Positions 19,935-31,834 of a stretch of 64,000 nucleotides of DNA are shown piece after piece (the stretch's first letter is position 1; every line of letters begins with the position of its first letter). The notes beneath the pieces are model-generated. The model had not been told where the DNA came from and did not search any database. It was given only the letters and a program-made list of their open reading frames with translations. The translations under genes and the position numbers were made by a program. Source of the DNA: Fremontodendron californicum. Lineage: Eukaryota > Streptophyta > Magnoliopsida > Malvales > Malvaceae. The DNA is taken from contig JAULJL010000018.1 in NCBI GenBank assembly GCA_030761205.1, positions 13,040,501 to 13,104,500 of the forward strand, in the 5' to 3' direction.

Positions 19935-21847
19935 AGAAAAAATAAGTTTCCTATTGCCACCAAAAGCATTTAATTTTCATTGGTTTAATTAGTATAAAAA
20001 ATGGCAGATGTGTGTGACGGATCTTGACATTTGATTTTGGAGGGGCCAAATTAATATTATACTTTATATTAGATTTGTTCAAACACACACATATATATAT
20101 ATACACGCAAATAATATTAATAAAAAGTAATCAATCTCATAAAATTATGAAATAAAAATGTTACTATGATAGCATTAAACTTTTAAGAATAGAAAAACTT
20201 TCAAATTAATAGTAAAAGAAAAAAACCATATACATTCATCTAATATTGTACTCATTTCACACATATAGTATATAAATTTTCAAAATTCTATTATAATTCA
20301 TAAAAGTTTTAGTACTTTTCATTTAAGTTCTTAGATAAATAGATAAAAAGTGAGTGTGTGAAATGAATGAATGAGATGAATGCATGTAGCATTATTTATA
20401 GTAAAATTACTAATTACATAGTCTTTCAATGAATTATGAGAACTTTTTTTGGCAATTTAAAATTGAAATAAAAATTAAATAAATCAATCGTTAAACAATA
20501 TATTTTCTATCGACAATAAAAATAAATATAATTTTAAAAGAATGAACTTGAAAATTTGAAATTACAAATTATGATTTTATATTAATGTTTTATAAAGTGG
20601 TTTCCAATTTGAAATATATATATTTTTTAAACAAGATTGCATGACAATATTCGATAGAGATCTAGAGTAAAATTAAAAGTGAAAAATTATATGAAGAGGA
20701 GAAATTATAATTAGCTAAAAAGAAAAAAAAATACTCATTTGTTACTTTAGTTGAACATTTGAAATTTTGTTAAAAGTAGAAATTTTAATTTGGTTTTTAT
20801 TAAGTTCACATAATTATAATTTAAAACTAATAATAAGTCACTTAATTTTAAAGATTTGTAAATAATAATTGATGGGCACAAAAATAAAAAATAATAATAT
20901 GATTTTAACTCTTTTTAAATTATAATTATGTATAAAATTAAATTATGAAATAAAATCAATTTAAATTTATTAATATTAATATATATAAATACTAACAAAA
21001 ATTTAAAAACATTGAGGGGGCCAAGGGTCATGAGGAGTTGCCTCTGCAGACACGACTCGTTAACCAACCAATAAAACAAAACTGAAGCTGGGGAAAAAAT
21101 TGCAATTACATTTTTATATACACAAGTAAAGTCATACTTAATAGTTATATTTGAAAGAAAGTAGAAGGTACAAAAAGACTTAGAAGACAACAAGAAACTT
21201 AACGTTAGTTGTTTGGCGGAAAATAAATTTTAAAAAAATAAATAAATTTTTTGAAAATATTGATTTTTTTATTATTTGAATAATCGTGTATAAAATATTT
21301 TTTGTTATTTAATTATTTTTTTTAAAAATTTGCATTGATATAAAAAAGATCGATCTCTACACTTGCTTTGCTTAAAGAAGGGATCGATCTTTATATATGT
21401 ATGGGATTAATCTTTTTTTTGTTTTGCTTCAAAAAGAGATTGATTTTTTTTCTTTGCTTCAGTTTTGAAAAATATCTTATACTTCAAAAGCATAAATTAT
21501 TTTCGAAAAAATAGATCAATTTTTCGTTGGTCAAATTATTTTTTACAAAACAAACATTTTTATGCATGTATTTAATCAGTATTATAAGTTAACTTCAAAG
21601 TTATTTATAAGAAATAGTAATTAACTAATTAATTATGTCTGTTTGTTTTGCTGAAATCTAAAGAATAAATTAATGAACCTTTAGGTTAAGATTTTAAGAC
21701 ATTAATTTGGGTCTATTAATTAATAAGATATAGTTTTATTGATAATTAGTTAATATATGATTCGTCCGTACATACAGAGAAACTATGGAATATGAAGGAG
21801 TTCATTAGATTTTCATTCTAAACTTTGTATAGTATAGTTATTCATCT

Positions 21848-21878
<31 letters not shown>

Positions 21879-21889
21879 CTGTCTAGCAG
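19935..21889 (+). other. 3' part of P450 intron 1, copy 1
   Basis: AT-rich, matches 55163-57126 of the uninterrupted copy 3 intron and 41848-43797 of copy 2. It contains a short inverted repeat around AAGATCGATCTC / GGGATCGATCTT (about 21347-21393) and a long T tract before the AG acceptor at 21888-21889. No gene. Confidence 0.75.
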
Positions 21890-22417
21890 AACAAATAGAG
21901 ATTGCAAGATCAAAAAAACCAGGGGAGTTGCTAACCTGGGAAGACATTCAAAAGATGAAATATTCATGGAATGTAGCCTGTGAAGTGATGAGACTTGCTC
22001 CTCCACTTCAGGGTGCTTTCAGAGTGGCCATCACTGACTTCACATTTGCTGGTTTCTCCATTCCCAAGGGCTGGAAGGTTACATCTTTTTTCTTTTTAAA
22101 AAACTAAAATAAAATCTAAACTACAATTCCATGTCATTAATCTACAATTTAATTGACTAACAAGTAACAACCTTTCTGATTTTCAATTGATTCAGTTGCA
22201 TTGGAACGCGAATTCAACACACAAAATTGCAGAGTGCTTTCCTGAGCCTGGGAAGTTTGATCCTGCAAGATTTGAAGGGAATGGACCAGCTCCTTATACA
22301 TTTGTTCCATTTGGAGGAGGGCCAAGAATGTGTCCTGGAAAAGAGTTTGCCCGTCTGGAGATACTCGTGTTCATGCACAATGTAATGAAAAGGTTTAATT
22401 GGCAAAAGCTTCTATAA
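21890..22417 (+). pseudogene. CYP716A-like P450, copy 1, exons 2-3 with truncated C terminus
   Basis: Exon 2 is 21890-22077 (residues 316-378) with the ExxR motif EVMR (347-350). Intron 2 is 22078-22195 with GT..AG. Exon 3 is 22196-22417 with FDPARFEG and the haem loop PFGGGPRMCPG (416-426, axial Cys424). A 102-bp deletion between two AAGCT repeats removes the last 29 residues (the PLPMPAKGLP strand region lining the active site in P450s) and gives ..QKLL then stop. Glu361 of the FREAI segment is Val. Together with the lost proline hinge and 18 kb of intron, a functional enzyme is unlikely. Confidence 0.85.
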
Positions 22418-25400
22418 CTACTTCAGCTTCCGTAGAGACTATGATAATAGCTATACTAGCTCACAGTACGTAGTCACTATGATGGCCCTTGTTTATTAGA
22501 TAATAGCTATACTAGCTCTGAAGCAGAGCAAACAATTGCCCTGGGCATTTCTTATATATTTCGTTGCTATTCATTCTCTTGTTTCTCTTCTTTCTTTCAT
22601 CTTTCTTCATCTATAAAAATTAGTTTTCGAACTATTCATAATATTTGGTATCTATTTTTTTTTTTCAATTGGGTACTTAAACTTTATTTTTATCAAGCAA
22701 GTTAAACCAGTGGACTAATATCATTGTATAAAATATTGACGTGACTTAATTGATCAATACTAAGTCGTTACGTATCAGGTCAATTCTACGTCAGCATTTA
22801 GAAAAATATTTGACTTGACATGTGTGACGACTTCGTATTGATCAACCATGCCACGTCAGAATTTTATGTAATGGCTTTAGTCTACTATCTATTGACGAAA
22901 TACAAATTCAGGTACTTAATTGTGAATTTTTTTTTAGGTACAAAATCGTTAAAAGTTGTATATTTCAAAAGCCAATTTACGTATTAATCCATACCAAAAT
23001 CCATAAAAACTTATGCTTGCAGTTAGGAACCTGAATTTGAATATCCAATTCAATCGATTGGATTTGTATTTAAATCTTTGATTTATGAATTTATTAGTAT
23101 TTTTAATGACTTTAAAATGCAAGTCCAGCTTTCCAAACACGGGGACAGGGTTCCAACTTCCAAATGAATGAGTTGGCGATATTCAAAATGTGGACTCCTT
23201 ATGTAATTAAGTGATCAAAATTTTCTATTCATAGGACTACGAAAGCAAAAGTCATACAAAATTAGTTCTCTAGTGAGTAGAATGATGGACAATGAAAAAT
23301 GTAATAAAATAAACCTTTAACAATTTACTAACTTATAGATTATTTTTTTAAAAAAAAAAAAATTAATTTGTTCAAATAATATTAATTGGTGACTAATGTG
23401 CTCTATCTATCTGTGTCTGGTGTGCCATGAATTCTCCAAGAAGTGATCAATTCATCAACAGCTTGATTTAATCCAAATCCCTTAAATCTTCTCTCTTTCG
23501 TGAAATCTATCAAAGCTTCCATTAAACATAAAAAATGTTCAAATTTGTGCATATTAAAATTTGAGAAATTCTCACTAATAGAGTTTTTAACGGGTTAAAA
23601 AGATGATACATACTATTTAAAATATATTAAAAAATTAATTAAAAAAAAGATATATAACAATCTTTTAACTCTGTGAATTTATAATTTTTTACCGTTGATA
23701 TATAAAAAAAGAACTCTTAAAATTTTAGGCAAATTAATTGTACCTCTCGTCCCTTTGACTTTGATAAGTTTTTTGTCCTTAAAATTTTGATCTTAAATTT
23801 TTCTATTTTTACATGTAAAACTATATATCTATCCACCAAAATGCTAACAATTACATTATGTTAGGAAAGTTGTAAGCAAATAAAATTATTCATAAATTGC
23901 GTGAACCTCATACTTACAAATTGGTCGACGTCAATCATATACTTAAACGTAGATAATTAATCAACCAACACAATCGTCTTGTCATACTTAAACTTAGTAA
24001 TTCATGTATTTGTGTGATAATCGTGTTTAAATTATTATATTAATATAAATTTTGACACCCTAAATAATTAATGTTATATAAATTTTGATATATTCGTGTG
24101 GTATTCATGTTATTTTTCATATAATGTCGTATTTTGTATCTTATTTTAATTATTTTTTTATATTATTTTTGTGTCATATAATCGTATTGTGTCAAAAATT
24201 ATCAAATTTAATCATATTTTATTTTCTCTTAAGATGACCTGATATACAAATTCAAACATGTCTTTTTTATTTTATTTTAAGGTGATATGCGTGCACGTCA
24301 TTGAATAATGTTACGAGATATTAATCATATTATGCAATATTATATGCCTTACCTCTTTGAAACTATGTAATTAGGTTTGAACTTGTACTTTTGAACATGA
24401 TTATGATTGTTCATGAGTTTGGTAAAACAAGCATGGGATTTATTTTAATCTGGACAAATTTTTGAGAGAAAAATAAAAAACAATTTAAAGAATTGAAACA
24501 ACAATTTCAAACAATAAAGGATTAAATAATTATAGATTAAAACTAAACATATCCACGACTAGGTACTCACAACTCACTAGAATTATGAGTTTATAGCCCA
24601 ACTTAAAGATGAATCTTGAGCCTGATTTTTTAAGTTCGATCTCGGTGATAATATTATTGTATTAATAAAATTATTTTTATCTATTTTTATTTTTTAAAAT
24701 ATATTTAAAAATATTTAAATGTTTGAATAATAAATTTTGGATTGAATGGACAACTCAAGCTTGAATTTGGACCTAGTATTGAGAGATGTCGAAGTCAATC
24801 AAGCATGATCCATGAACACTTCTAATGGACACAGACTAAAATGATATATACTCCCAAAAGTTTAGATAAAAAAATCAATGTTTGATATTATTTAAAAGAA
24901 AAAAAATAGGACAAGTAATTTTTGGATCAAAGTTTATACAGGACAAGAGTAAATGGGTAATATGCTCTAAATTACATACAATTTAGAAGTTAAAATACAT
25001 GTGGCGTACGTATAGATCGACAAATTGATAGCGGAATTATTTAATTTAGAGAGAGACTGAGGCCGTTTGGTACATGGAAAATCTAAGGGAAAGGAAAATT
25101 TTATAGGAAAATTAAAGGAAAATAAAATCAAAGACAGGAAAATGAAAATACCCATCTTGTTTGGATGTTACGAGGAAAAAGCTAAGGAAATTGGTAATGT
25201 ATTTCCTATAAAAAATTCTTATTAGTTAATTAGCACTATTTAGAAAGAAAAAAAATGTGATAAAGAAATTGTTTACTTATTAACGTCATATAAGCTTTTC
25301 GAAACATTAGAATTTTTATATTTTTCTAAACTGACAGAGGTTTTTTTTTTTTTTTTTAAAAAGTCTTCACCCTTTCATAAGGAAAATAAAAAAGATAATC

Positions 25401-25471
25401 ATTAACTCCCATGTAGGTCTATTAAGATGTAAATGAGATACTTATATTCGTAAGTAATTATTGTTAGATGT
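22418..25471 (+). other. P450 downstream flank, unit 1
   Basis: AT-rich non-coding DNA, collinear with 44413-47588 and 57742-60922. Compared with those it lacks about 105 bp near 22616 and has rearranged bases at 22437-22466. No gene recognised. Repeated minus-strand ORFs of about 60 codons here are low-complexity and appear only because the flank is triplicated. Confidence 0.65.
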
Positions 25472-26737
25472 TGTCATAACGGTTTTTTCGGACCGCTAAG
25501 ACGAATTTTATGAAAACACAAAAAATGGAGTCGCCACCAATCTTTTTTGCTAGGTGTGATTGGCCACCTATTAAAACAGGTTTTAGTAAAATATTCTAAA
25601 ATTAATTAAAACATTTTTGTAAAACCAATTTCGAAGTCCGCGCTTTGAACCAGAGTAAAAACAAAATTGGGTTCGGGAGTCGGTTACGTACGGGGAAGGA
25701 TTAGCACCCCCGCAACGCCCGTTTAGAAAACGGTACCACTTGATCACGTGTTATCTTAAATCTCGGTTTAATGGATTTAACATCGGTATTTAAAACTAAT
25801 TCTCTTTTCCTTTTATTTTATAAAAAAAACATGTTTATTATTTTTTGGATTTTCTTGAATTGTTTTTTATTTTTTTAAAAAATCGAAAGTGAACATAAAT
25901 TATCGAAAATATTCATTAAATATTCCCGACACTCTCGGTGGTATTTAACGAGATCTTCTCACCTCAAGACATCTTAGGAATCACAACCGTGATATCCTTC
26001 GAATTCCGTCGTCGGCAATTTACATCCATTTTTTTTATTCAAATGCGTATGATGCGAATATTTAAATATCGGATACATACGGCTTAACATATAACTATAA
26101 AATTAAACATGCGAAACGTAATATTAAAAACACGAGCATGGCAAAATATCGAGCGCAATAAACATTCGCTCTTTATTCATTTTTTTTATTTTGATTATTT
26201 CTATTTTTTTTAAACGAAAACGAATTTTTGTATCGAGCATGTCGCCAAATATTCCCACCACTCGTGGTGATATTTAACGAAACTCTCTCACCTCAAGATA
26301 TCTTAGGAATCACTACCGTGACGTCCTTCGAATTCCGTCGTCGGTAATTCGTATTTATTAAAAACATGTTTTTTTTTTAAAATAAAATAAAATGAAAATA
26401 AAAGAGGATTATTTTTAAATAGTGATGTCAAGTCCATTAAATCGAGATTTAAGATAACACGTGATCAAGTGGTACCGTTTTCTAAACGGGCGTTGCGGGG
26501 GTGCTAATCCTTCCCCGCACGTAACTGACTCCCGAACCCGATTTTGTTTTCTCTCTGGTTCAAAGCGCGGACTTCGAAATTGGTTTTAAAAATGTTTTAA
26601 TTAATTTTAAAATATTTTGCTAAAATCGGTTTTAATAGGTGGCCAATCACACCTAGCAAAAAAGATTGGTGGCGACTCCATATTTTTTGTTGTTTTCATA
26701 AAAAATCGTCGTAGCGGTCGGAAAAACCGTTATGACA
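25472..26737. mobile_element. Foldback DNA element with about 360-bp inverted arms
   Basis: The left end TGTCATAACGG mirrors the right end CCGTTATGACA. Complementarity continues through GGAGTCGCCACCAATC, TGATTGGCCACCTATT, AGGATTAGCACCCCCG and GATCACGTGTTATC. Arms are roughly 25472-25832 and 26370-26737. The middle holds two direct copies of a block with ATCTTAGGAATCAC and TCGAATTCCGTCGTCGG (25970-26020, 26300-26350). Flanked by GATGT (25467-25471, 26738-26742), which is single in the empty sites near 47589 and 60923. No ORF, so non-autonomous. The superfamily is not assigned. Confidence 0.85.
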
Positions 26738-26742
26738 GATGT

Positions 26743-27202
26743 CATAGTATATATTAAGTGTGTATATATATGAAATACGTATTTTAATATGAAGGTTGTC
26801 GTAGTAAGATACACGGTGTACATTTACGTACACAAATGATATCAAAGTGAATGAGAAATTAGTCTCATTATTTACCCACTTGAAGAGGAAGGAAAGTTGG
26901 TTGAAGGTATGTGTGGTAGTCAACCCCACATAGGACTAAGAATGACTTTAGCTTATAGTTTATATAAGCTACAGTGTCATGATGGGTTGGGCCCCGAGGG
27001 GTACCCAAGTTTTTGTGGAGGGTGAGGACCTACACAACTTGGGCTAAACCACGCGCCGCCGAGCCAGGTTGGGTCGGGTTTGGGTCTGTAATTAATTTTT
27101 TTACCGTCCAACTGGTTTAATTTTGTCCAAACCGAACCAGCTCAAAGCCAACCAGCTTTATGTTTGTCCGAATAATTCTTCTTCTAGAATATGTCTGTTC
27201 GG
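26743..27202 (+). other. Flank between foldback element and element B (unit 1)
   Basis: Non-coding; matches 47594-48056 and 60927-61390. It includes a short GC-rich patch (GGGCTAAACCACGCGCCGCC) near 27045. No gene. Confidence 0.6.
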
Positions 27203-27404
27203 TTCTTTAGTTTATTAGTTATTAGGTTTATTCTTATTTTCAATTGTAATTAATTTTATTTTTCTTGTACATACAAGTTTTTCTTTTCAGATTTCAAGCA
27301 AAAAGAGATGGCAGGTCCTACTTCAAAACCTTCAGAACCAACTAGACAATCTCATCTCCATAATTCAACAAGTGGCCATAAGTGAGATTCAACCGTCAAG
27401 GCAG

Positions 27405-27446
27405 TGTGGAGTGTGCTTTATGATGGATCATCCAACCAATTGGTGC
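27405..27446 (+). pseudogene. Gag zinc-knuckle remnant of element B
   Basis: Encodes CGVCFMMDHPTNWC, pattern CX2CX4HX4C, in a frame different from the ATG at 27308 and ended by TAA soon after. It is the nucleic-acid-binding knuckle of an Athila-type Gag, now decayed. Retained at about 48260-48300 and 61590-61631. Confidence 0.7.
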
Positions 27447-27811
27447 TCGTAATACTGAAAAGATAATTTTGAATCAGCCTATGATGTGAAAGGATACCAA
27501 AGCCAACAAATGTTCCAACAACAACAATGTGATCCTTTCCCAAACACTTACAATGAGGGATGGTGGAATCATTTTATTATCAAGAAATAGATCCTTATGC
27601 CAACTTCAATCATCCATCGAGCTTCAATTAATCAAGGGAAAAACAACAAGATCTTCTTGAGCCACCACATGTGACTCGCAACTCAGGTACTTAGTTAGAA
27701 GATCTTGTCAATTCCCTTACTACTAACCAATTGCAAATGCAATAGGATATATAAGAAACAAACAGGCAAATGGCAACAAGAATGAGCTAATTAAAGACTC
27801 AAAAGAGTCAA

Positions 27812-28372
27812 ATGGCTAGTAGTATGGTGAGATTGATAGAAGAAGGATCTGGGGAACTACATGAACAACTCCCTTCCCAAACTATGATTGATCCAAAGGA
27901 GAATGTTAGTGCCACACAACTTGAGGATGAATTAGAAAATCCAAGGGAACCCGAGGACGAAAAAGAACTAGAGATGGATTTACTTCTTGAAGATAATGAA
28001 GCTTCAATTTCAAAGATGAGTACATCAGCACCTGAGGTAACTTTTAAGGTTCCAATTTTTACTAATGTTTCTTTTCCACCTTTTCCTAGTAGATTCGCAA
28101 AGTTAAAGGAGGAGGAACATGAACAAGACATGCTGGAAACTTTAAACAGTTTATTTGTCGATGACATTCAACAAGTACCAAAAGTTGCACCATTCCTTGA
28201 TGAGTTATGTACCACAAAGGATGATGGAATAATACTTGTAATGGAGAATGTATCCACTATTGTGCCAAGAAAGCTTCCTATCAAACACACAAATTTGGGA
28301 AGTTTCATGTATGAGCCTGACAAGCCTAAAAAGCTAAAAAGGGTGTTGGTTAGGTTGGAAAACTTAACTTAA
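27812..28372 (+). CDS. Athila-type Gag linker ORF of B copy 1
   Basis: 186 codons: a coiled start, an acidic middle, PPFPSRFAKLK, then a PFLDELCTTKDD segment and basic end. It is homologous to A2 residues about 164-310. This is the most complete B version: units 2 and 3 carry a one-base deletion after CTTAAACAG that truncates them. It is only the C-terminal part of a Gag-linker; the earlier part upstream has several stops. Probably not functional by itself. Confidence 0.6.
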   Translation: MASSMVRLIEEGSGELHEQLPSQTMIDPKENVSATQLEDELENPREPEDEKELEMDLLLEDNEASISKMSTSAPEVTFKVPIFTNVSFPPFPSRFAKLKEEEHEQDMLETLNSLFVDDIQQVPKVAPFLDELCTTKDDGIILVMENVSTIVPRKLPIKHTNLGSFMYEPDKPKKLKRVLVRLENLT

Positions 28373-30200
28373 GTACTAATTGAGAAGGCATCCCAATTAA
28401 TAAAGAAATTACCAACCTGCCATACTCAGATTTGCTTTCTTTTCCTTTTCCTTTTCCTTTTCCTTTTATTATTTTTATGTTTATTTGTTAATTGTTTGTT
28501 TAGTATTTTAGGATTATTTAGGTTGCATGAGTTTGTTTTGTTTTGAGTATTAATTATTCCTATTCTTATGTTATTAGTTCTTTTCTCTTACACATGATTC
28601 TTTCATTTGGGTTAATAGCATTACATTGAGGACAATGTAAGAATTAACTGTGGGGGAAAAAGATTTAGGATTTCTTTTATTTTTGGCTATTATTTTTTTT
28701 GAGTCTTTAATAATATTATTATTATTTTTAGTGTGTTTTAGTTCCTTTTTAATACAATGATAAGATATGAATTATATAGGTCTAAAACTGGTTATTAGTG
28801 AGAAGATTTTCATGAGAATTAAGCTTGATACTATTTTTCAAAGAGCCAATGTTGATATGATATGTTGATTGAGAAAGAAGCATGTTTAGACTTAATATTG
28901 ACTTGTATAATCATCCTTGTGAGTTTTGAGCCTATATGATTAATGCATTATACATATCAATCTAATTTTTTTCTTGAGTGCTCTTATGATTACATGATTC
29001 TCTAGAACTTGATTTAAACCTTTTTGAGACTATATTGATGCATGTAACAACATGAATATGATTGAGGCATTAGGCTTATAATTAGGGTCAATAGCCATCC
29101 ATTATTGATGTTCCAAGAGAACATCCCCCTAATGAGCCAATTTGAGCCTACATTGAATAAGTTGTTTTATTGGTAACCACATCTTTTACCTAGCCTAAAT
29201 GTACTTATATCCTTATCCTTGTTCTAAAGATGGATTGAATGTTTTGAGACATATTGCAAAAACAAAGATATCTATTGAAAATTTAGGTTGGAAACAAGAG
29301 ATAAGTGTGGGGGAGGAGAAAGGCAAAAGTCAAGAGAAAAAGAAAGGGAACATTGTAAAAAATACTTTCCTATTAAAAAAAAAAATTTGAATCATCTCTT
29401 GAACTTTTGGTTAAAGAAAAAGATGTTACAAAGTTGGTTAGAATGAAGCAAAGGCTCAACATGAATATTTAGCCTATGTTATTATGTGCTTTATAAGAGT
29501 TTTGAGAAGTTTTTTTTTTGTATGATCTTATTATGTCTTTAAACTCTATGAAGTTTTTGGAACCTTTGTAATATCTTTTATCTTTTATTTATTAACCACA
29601 TTACTACCTCTTGGCCCCATTACAACCTTGAATAAAGATCTCTTGATTTATGAAGTTGCATGATCTAAATAGTGGAGAATAGGTGGACAAGCAAGCATAT
29701 GGTAGAACTATTTTCATGAGATTGATTGAGTGTAAACACTTTACCACTACCTTAAAGAGTGAAAATCATGATAGTATCCCATGTGAGAAGTTGAGATTAA
29801 GTTTGAATATGCACTATTTTGATTGAGATATATTATGTTAATATTGGCTTAACTCAAACTATTTACATTCAAGCATGATTTTTTGTGAAACTCTTTAAGC
29901 TATTGATTAGTTTATAAGACTTGTTCAATGATTATCTCTAATTTATATTGGAAGGATTAGTTGTAATTATTATTATTATTTTTTTAGTTTTTCTTATTTA
30001 TTCAATGTTTGTGGGTATCATCCTAGTAAACCCTCATAAGACTAAACTAGTCCACTAGGGACACCTAGGGGTTTAAAGGCTTGTGTCACATGCTTAGTGC
30101 CACCGTGATTTCCTACGAAAGTGGATTAGATTAGATTTTCTTATTTTATTTTTATTTTGTTTTTCTAGAGGACTAGCAAAAAGCTAAGTGTGGGGGTATT
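28373..30200 (+). other. Non-coding 3' internal region of B copy 1
   Basis: No gene. Contains a CCTTTT array near 28440-28468, AACTGTGGGG near 28647 and AAGTGTGGGGG near 29303 and 30186, the last being the polypurine tract before the LTR. Confidence 0.7.
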
Positions 30201-30411
30201 TGATAAGCTCATAAAATATACATTTTATGCCTTTTTATCTTTAGTTTTTGTCATGTTTTCGATCTTTATCTTGTTTACTTATATTATATTTTTGAATTAT
30301 AGGTATATTTAAAAGAATGAAGTCAAAAGATGTCAATAATGATGGTAAAGAGCTTACAAAATCATAATCACAAGATGGAAGAAGACTTGGGAGTTATTTG
30401 GAGAAACTTCC

Positions 30412-31386
30412 TGTAGAAGAAATAAATTTGTAACCAATTACAGATTGCCACGTGAAGAAATTTTCAATTAAATTATACATTACCATGTGAAATTGATAAT
30501 ATCATATTATAATTAATTATTTTATAATTAATTAAATATGTACACATGGTTTGACCAATCAAATTGCGAGGATTCATGGGTTATCCAATCAAATTTCACC
30601 CATGTGTCATAATTATTTTACCTCTAATTAAATTAAATTAATTAAGAGATAAATAATAAATTTTTATCTCTAATTAAATTAAATTAATTAAGAGATAAAT
30701 AATAAATTTTTATCTCTAATTAAATTAAATTAATTAAGAGATAAATAATAAATTTTTATCTCTAATTAAATTAAATTAATTAAGATATAAATGAATATTT
30801 TATCTCTAATTTAATTAATTAATTAAGTGATAAAAATAAATATTTTATCTCTAATTAAATTAAATTAATTAAGAGATAAATAAGAAGATATTATCTCTAA
30901 TTAAAATAATTAAGAGATAAATAAGGAGGATGAGTTCTTTTAAAACTCTCTTTCACCTGGCTAGCTACCACTATAAATAGAGACCTCCTCTTAACACAAA
31001 TTCACAATTCAGAAAGCAGAAGAGAAGAAGATTTTGAAGAACCAAATCCTCTCAAAATTCTTAAGAAGAAATTAGAGAAATTCTAAGAACGCGGTGCTTG
31101 TTCTTGAGAATTCTCTAAGAAGCTGCTCTCCGATCTTGTTCATCGAAGGAAAGGAGATAATTCCTGTTTTTTCAAGACCAAGTCTAGAAGACCCTTGAAG
31201 CAGATCTTACCGATTCAAGATCAAGTCGTGAAGACCCTTGGATCAAAGTTTTACTGAAGAAAAGAATCAAAGGATTTCTTTCTTTAAGAATATTCAGAGA
31301 TTGTAACCTCAAAGTTTGATTAATAAAATTATTATTTGACTGCAAATTTTCCTTGTCATATTTTTGACGTAAAATTTGTGTGTACA
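30412..31386 (+). repeat. 5' LTR of element C (975 bp)
   Basis: A tandem array of about 46-bp units (CTCTAATTAAATTAAATTAA ... GAGATAAATAATAAA) runs from 30622 to about 30925 and is nearly all A/T. TATAAATA at 30972-30979 is a good TATA box. A purine-rich transcribed leader follows (AGAAGAGAAGAAG). No second LTR is available for dating. Confidence 0.8.
30972..30979 (+). promoter_or_regulatory. TATA box in element C LTR
   Basis: CTATAAATAGAGACC context, with a plausible transcript start about 30 bases downstream near the ACACAAATTCACAATTCAG stretch. Confidence 0.65.
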
Positions 31387-31459
31387 AATTTTGGCACGCC
31401 TGGTGGGACAATCTCTGCCTTTCATCTCTTTTCTCCAAAACTCAAGTTATCAAGTTGCA

Positions 31460-31834
31460 ATGGCTCCCAAGAAGAACCTTGCTAACAAACCAACTCTCAA
31501 GCCTGCTCGAGCTAATCCTGCAGTCTACCCCACTTCATCATCAAGCGTTGATATCCCTACTCATCCTTATGGCACTAGGAGGAAGACCAAAGCTCTTACT
31601 GAATTGTATGAGCAAACTTTTCCAGTGCTCAATCAAAACCCTCTCTATGACACTTCTTCTCCAATTCAAAACTTAGAAGAAGTTTCCGTTGGACAAGTTG
31701 ATTCTCCTCGAGGATCAAGTGCAAGTCGCCAGTTAACATATAAAGGACAAGATAGCTACTCCAGCAACAAGCCTATTCCATCCTCTGCTCCAAAATCAAG
31801 TTCTGGAGTAATGGCTGTCATGACAACTGGCACC
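31460..31834 (+). CDS. gag: Element C Gag, N-terminal part (split by A2)
   Basis: The ATG at 31460 opens a 125-codon frame, Pro/Ser-rich with basic patches (MAPKKNLANKP; HPYGTRRKTKAL). It ends at the A2 target site (..MTTGT). Removing A2 and one GCACC puts it in frame with 38961 onwards (TSLEEQVALLAKS), so it was one Gag protein before the insertion. Confidence 0.8.
31830..31834. repeat. Target-site duplication GCACC of A2 (left; right copy 38956-38960)
   Basis: GCACC stands on both sides of A2. The site differs from that of A1, so the two A insertions into C copies are independent. Confidence 0.95.

Larger units (their letters stand above)
27203..30411 (+). mobile_element. Element B copy 1: 5'-truncated Athila-like element, 3' LTR cut by element C
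   Basis: Starts abruptly at TTCTTTAGTTTATTAG, homologous to the sequence just after the primer site in A; the 5' LTR and primer site are missing. A CCHC knuckle remnant lies at 27405-27446 and a linker ORF at 27812-28372. A long non-coding spacer with AAGTGTGGGG tracts and a polypurine tract follow. The 3' LTR begins at 30201 and stops at 30411, where the C LTR starts. The same 5' breakpoint in all three units shows truncation preceded duplication. Confidence 0.85.
30412..31834 (+). mobile_element. Element C (Ty3/gypsy), 5' part: LTR, primer site, start of gag
   Basis: The LTR at 30412-31386 begins TGTAGAAGAA inside the B LTR and ends GTGTGTACA. After it come a primer-site-like TGGCACGCCTGGTGGGA (31392-31408) and a gag start at 31460. 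A2 interrupts at 31834; C resumes at 38956. C has no 3' LTR or pol in this window: at 41847 it joins P450 intron DNA, so it ends by a rearrangement, not by normal integration. Confidence 0.85.

Noticed and set aside
20016..21055. Segment in P450 intron 1 between AGGGGCCAAA and GGGGGCCAAGGG, looking like an old transposon
   Set aside because: No inverted ends, target duplication or coding remnant could be established. It is present in all three units, so it is treated as intron sequence.
22949..23140. About 63-codon minus-strand ORF repeated in all three P450 flanks
   Set aside because: Repetition comes from the segmental duplication. AT-rich composition, no motif, and no conservation independent of the DNA.
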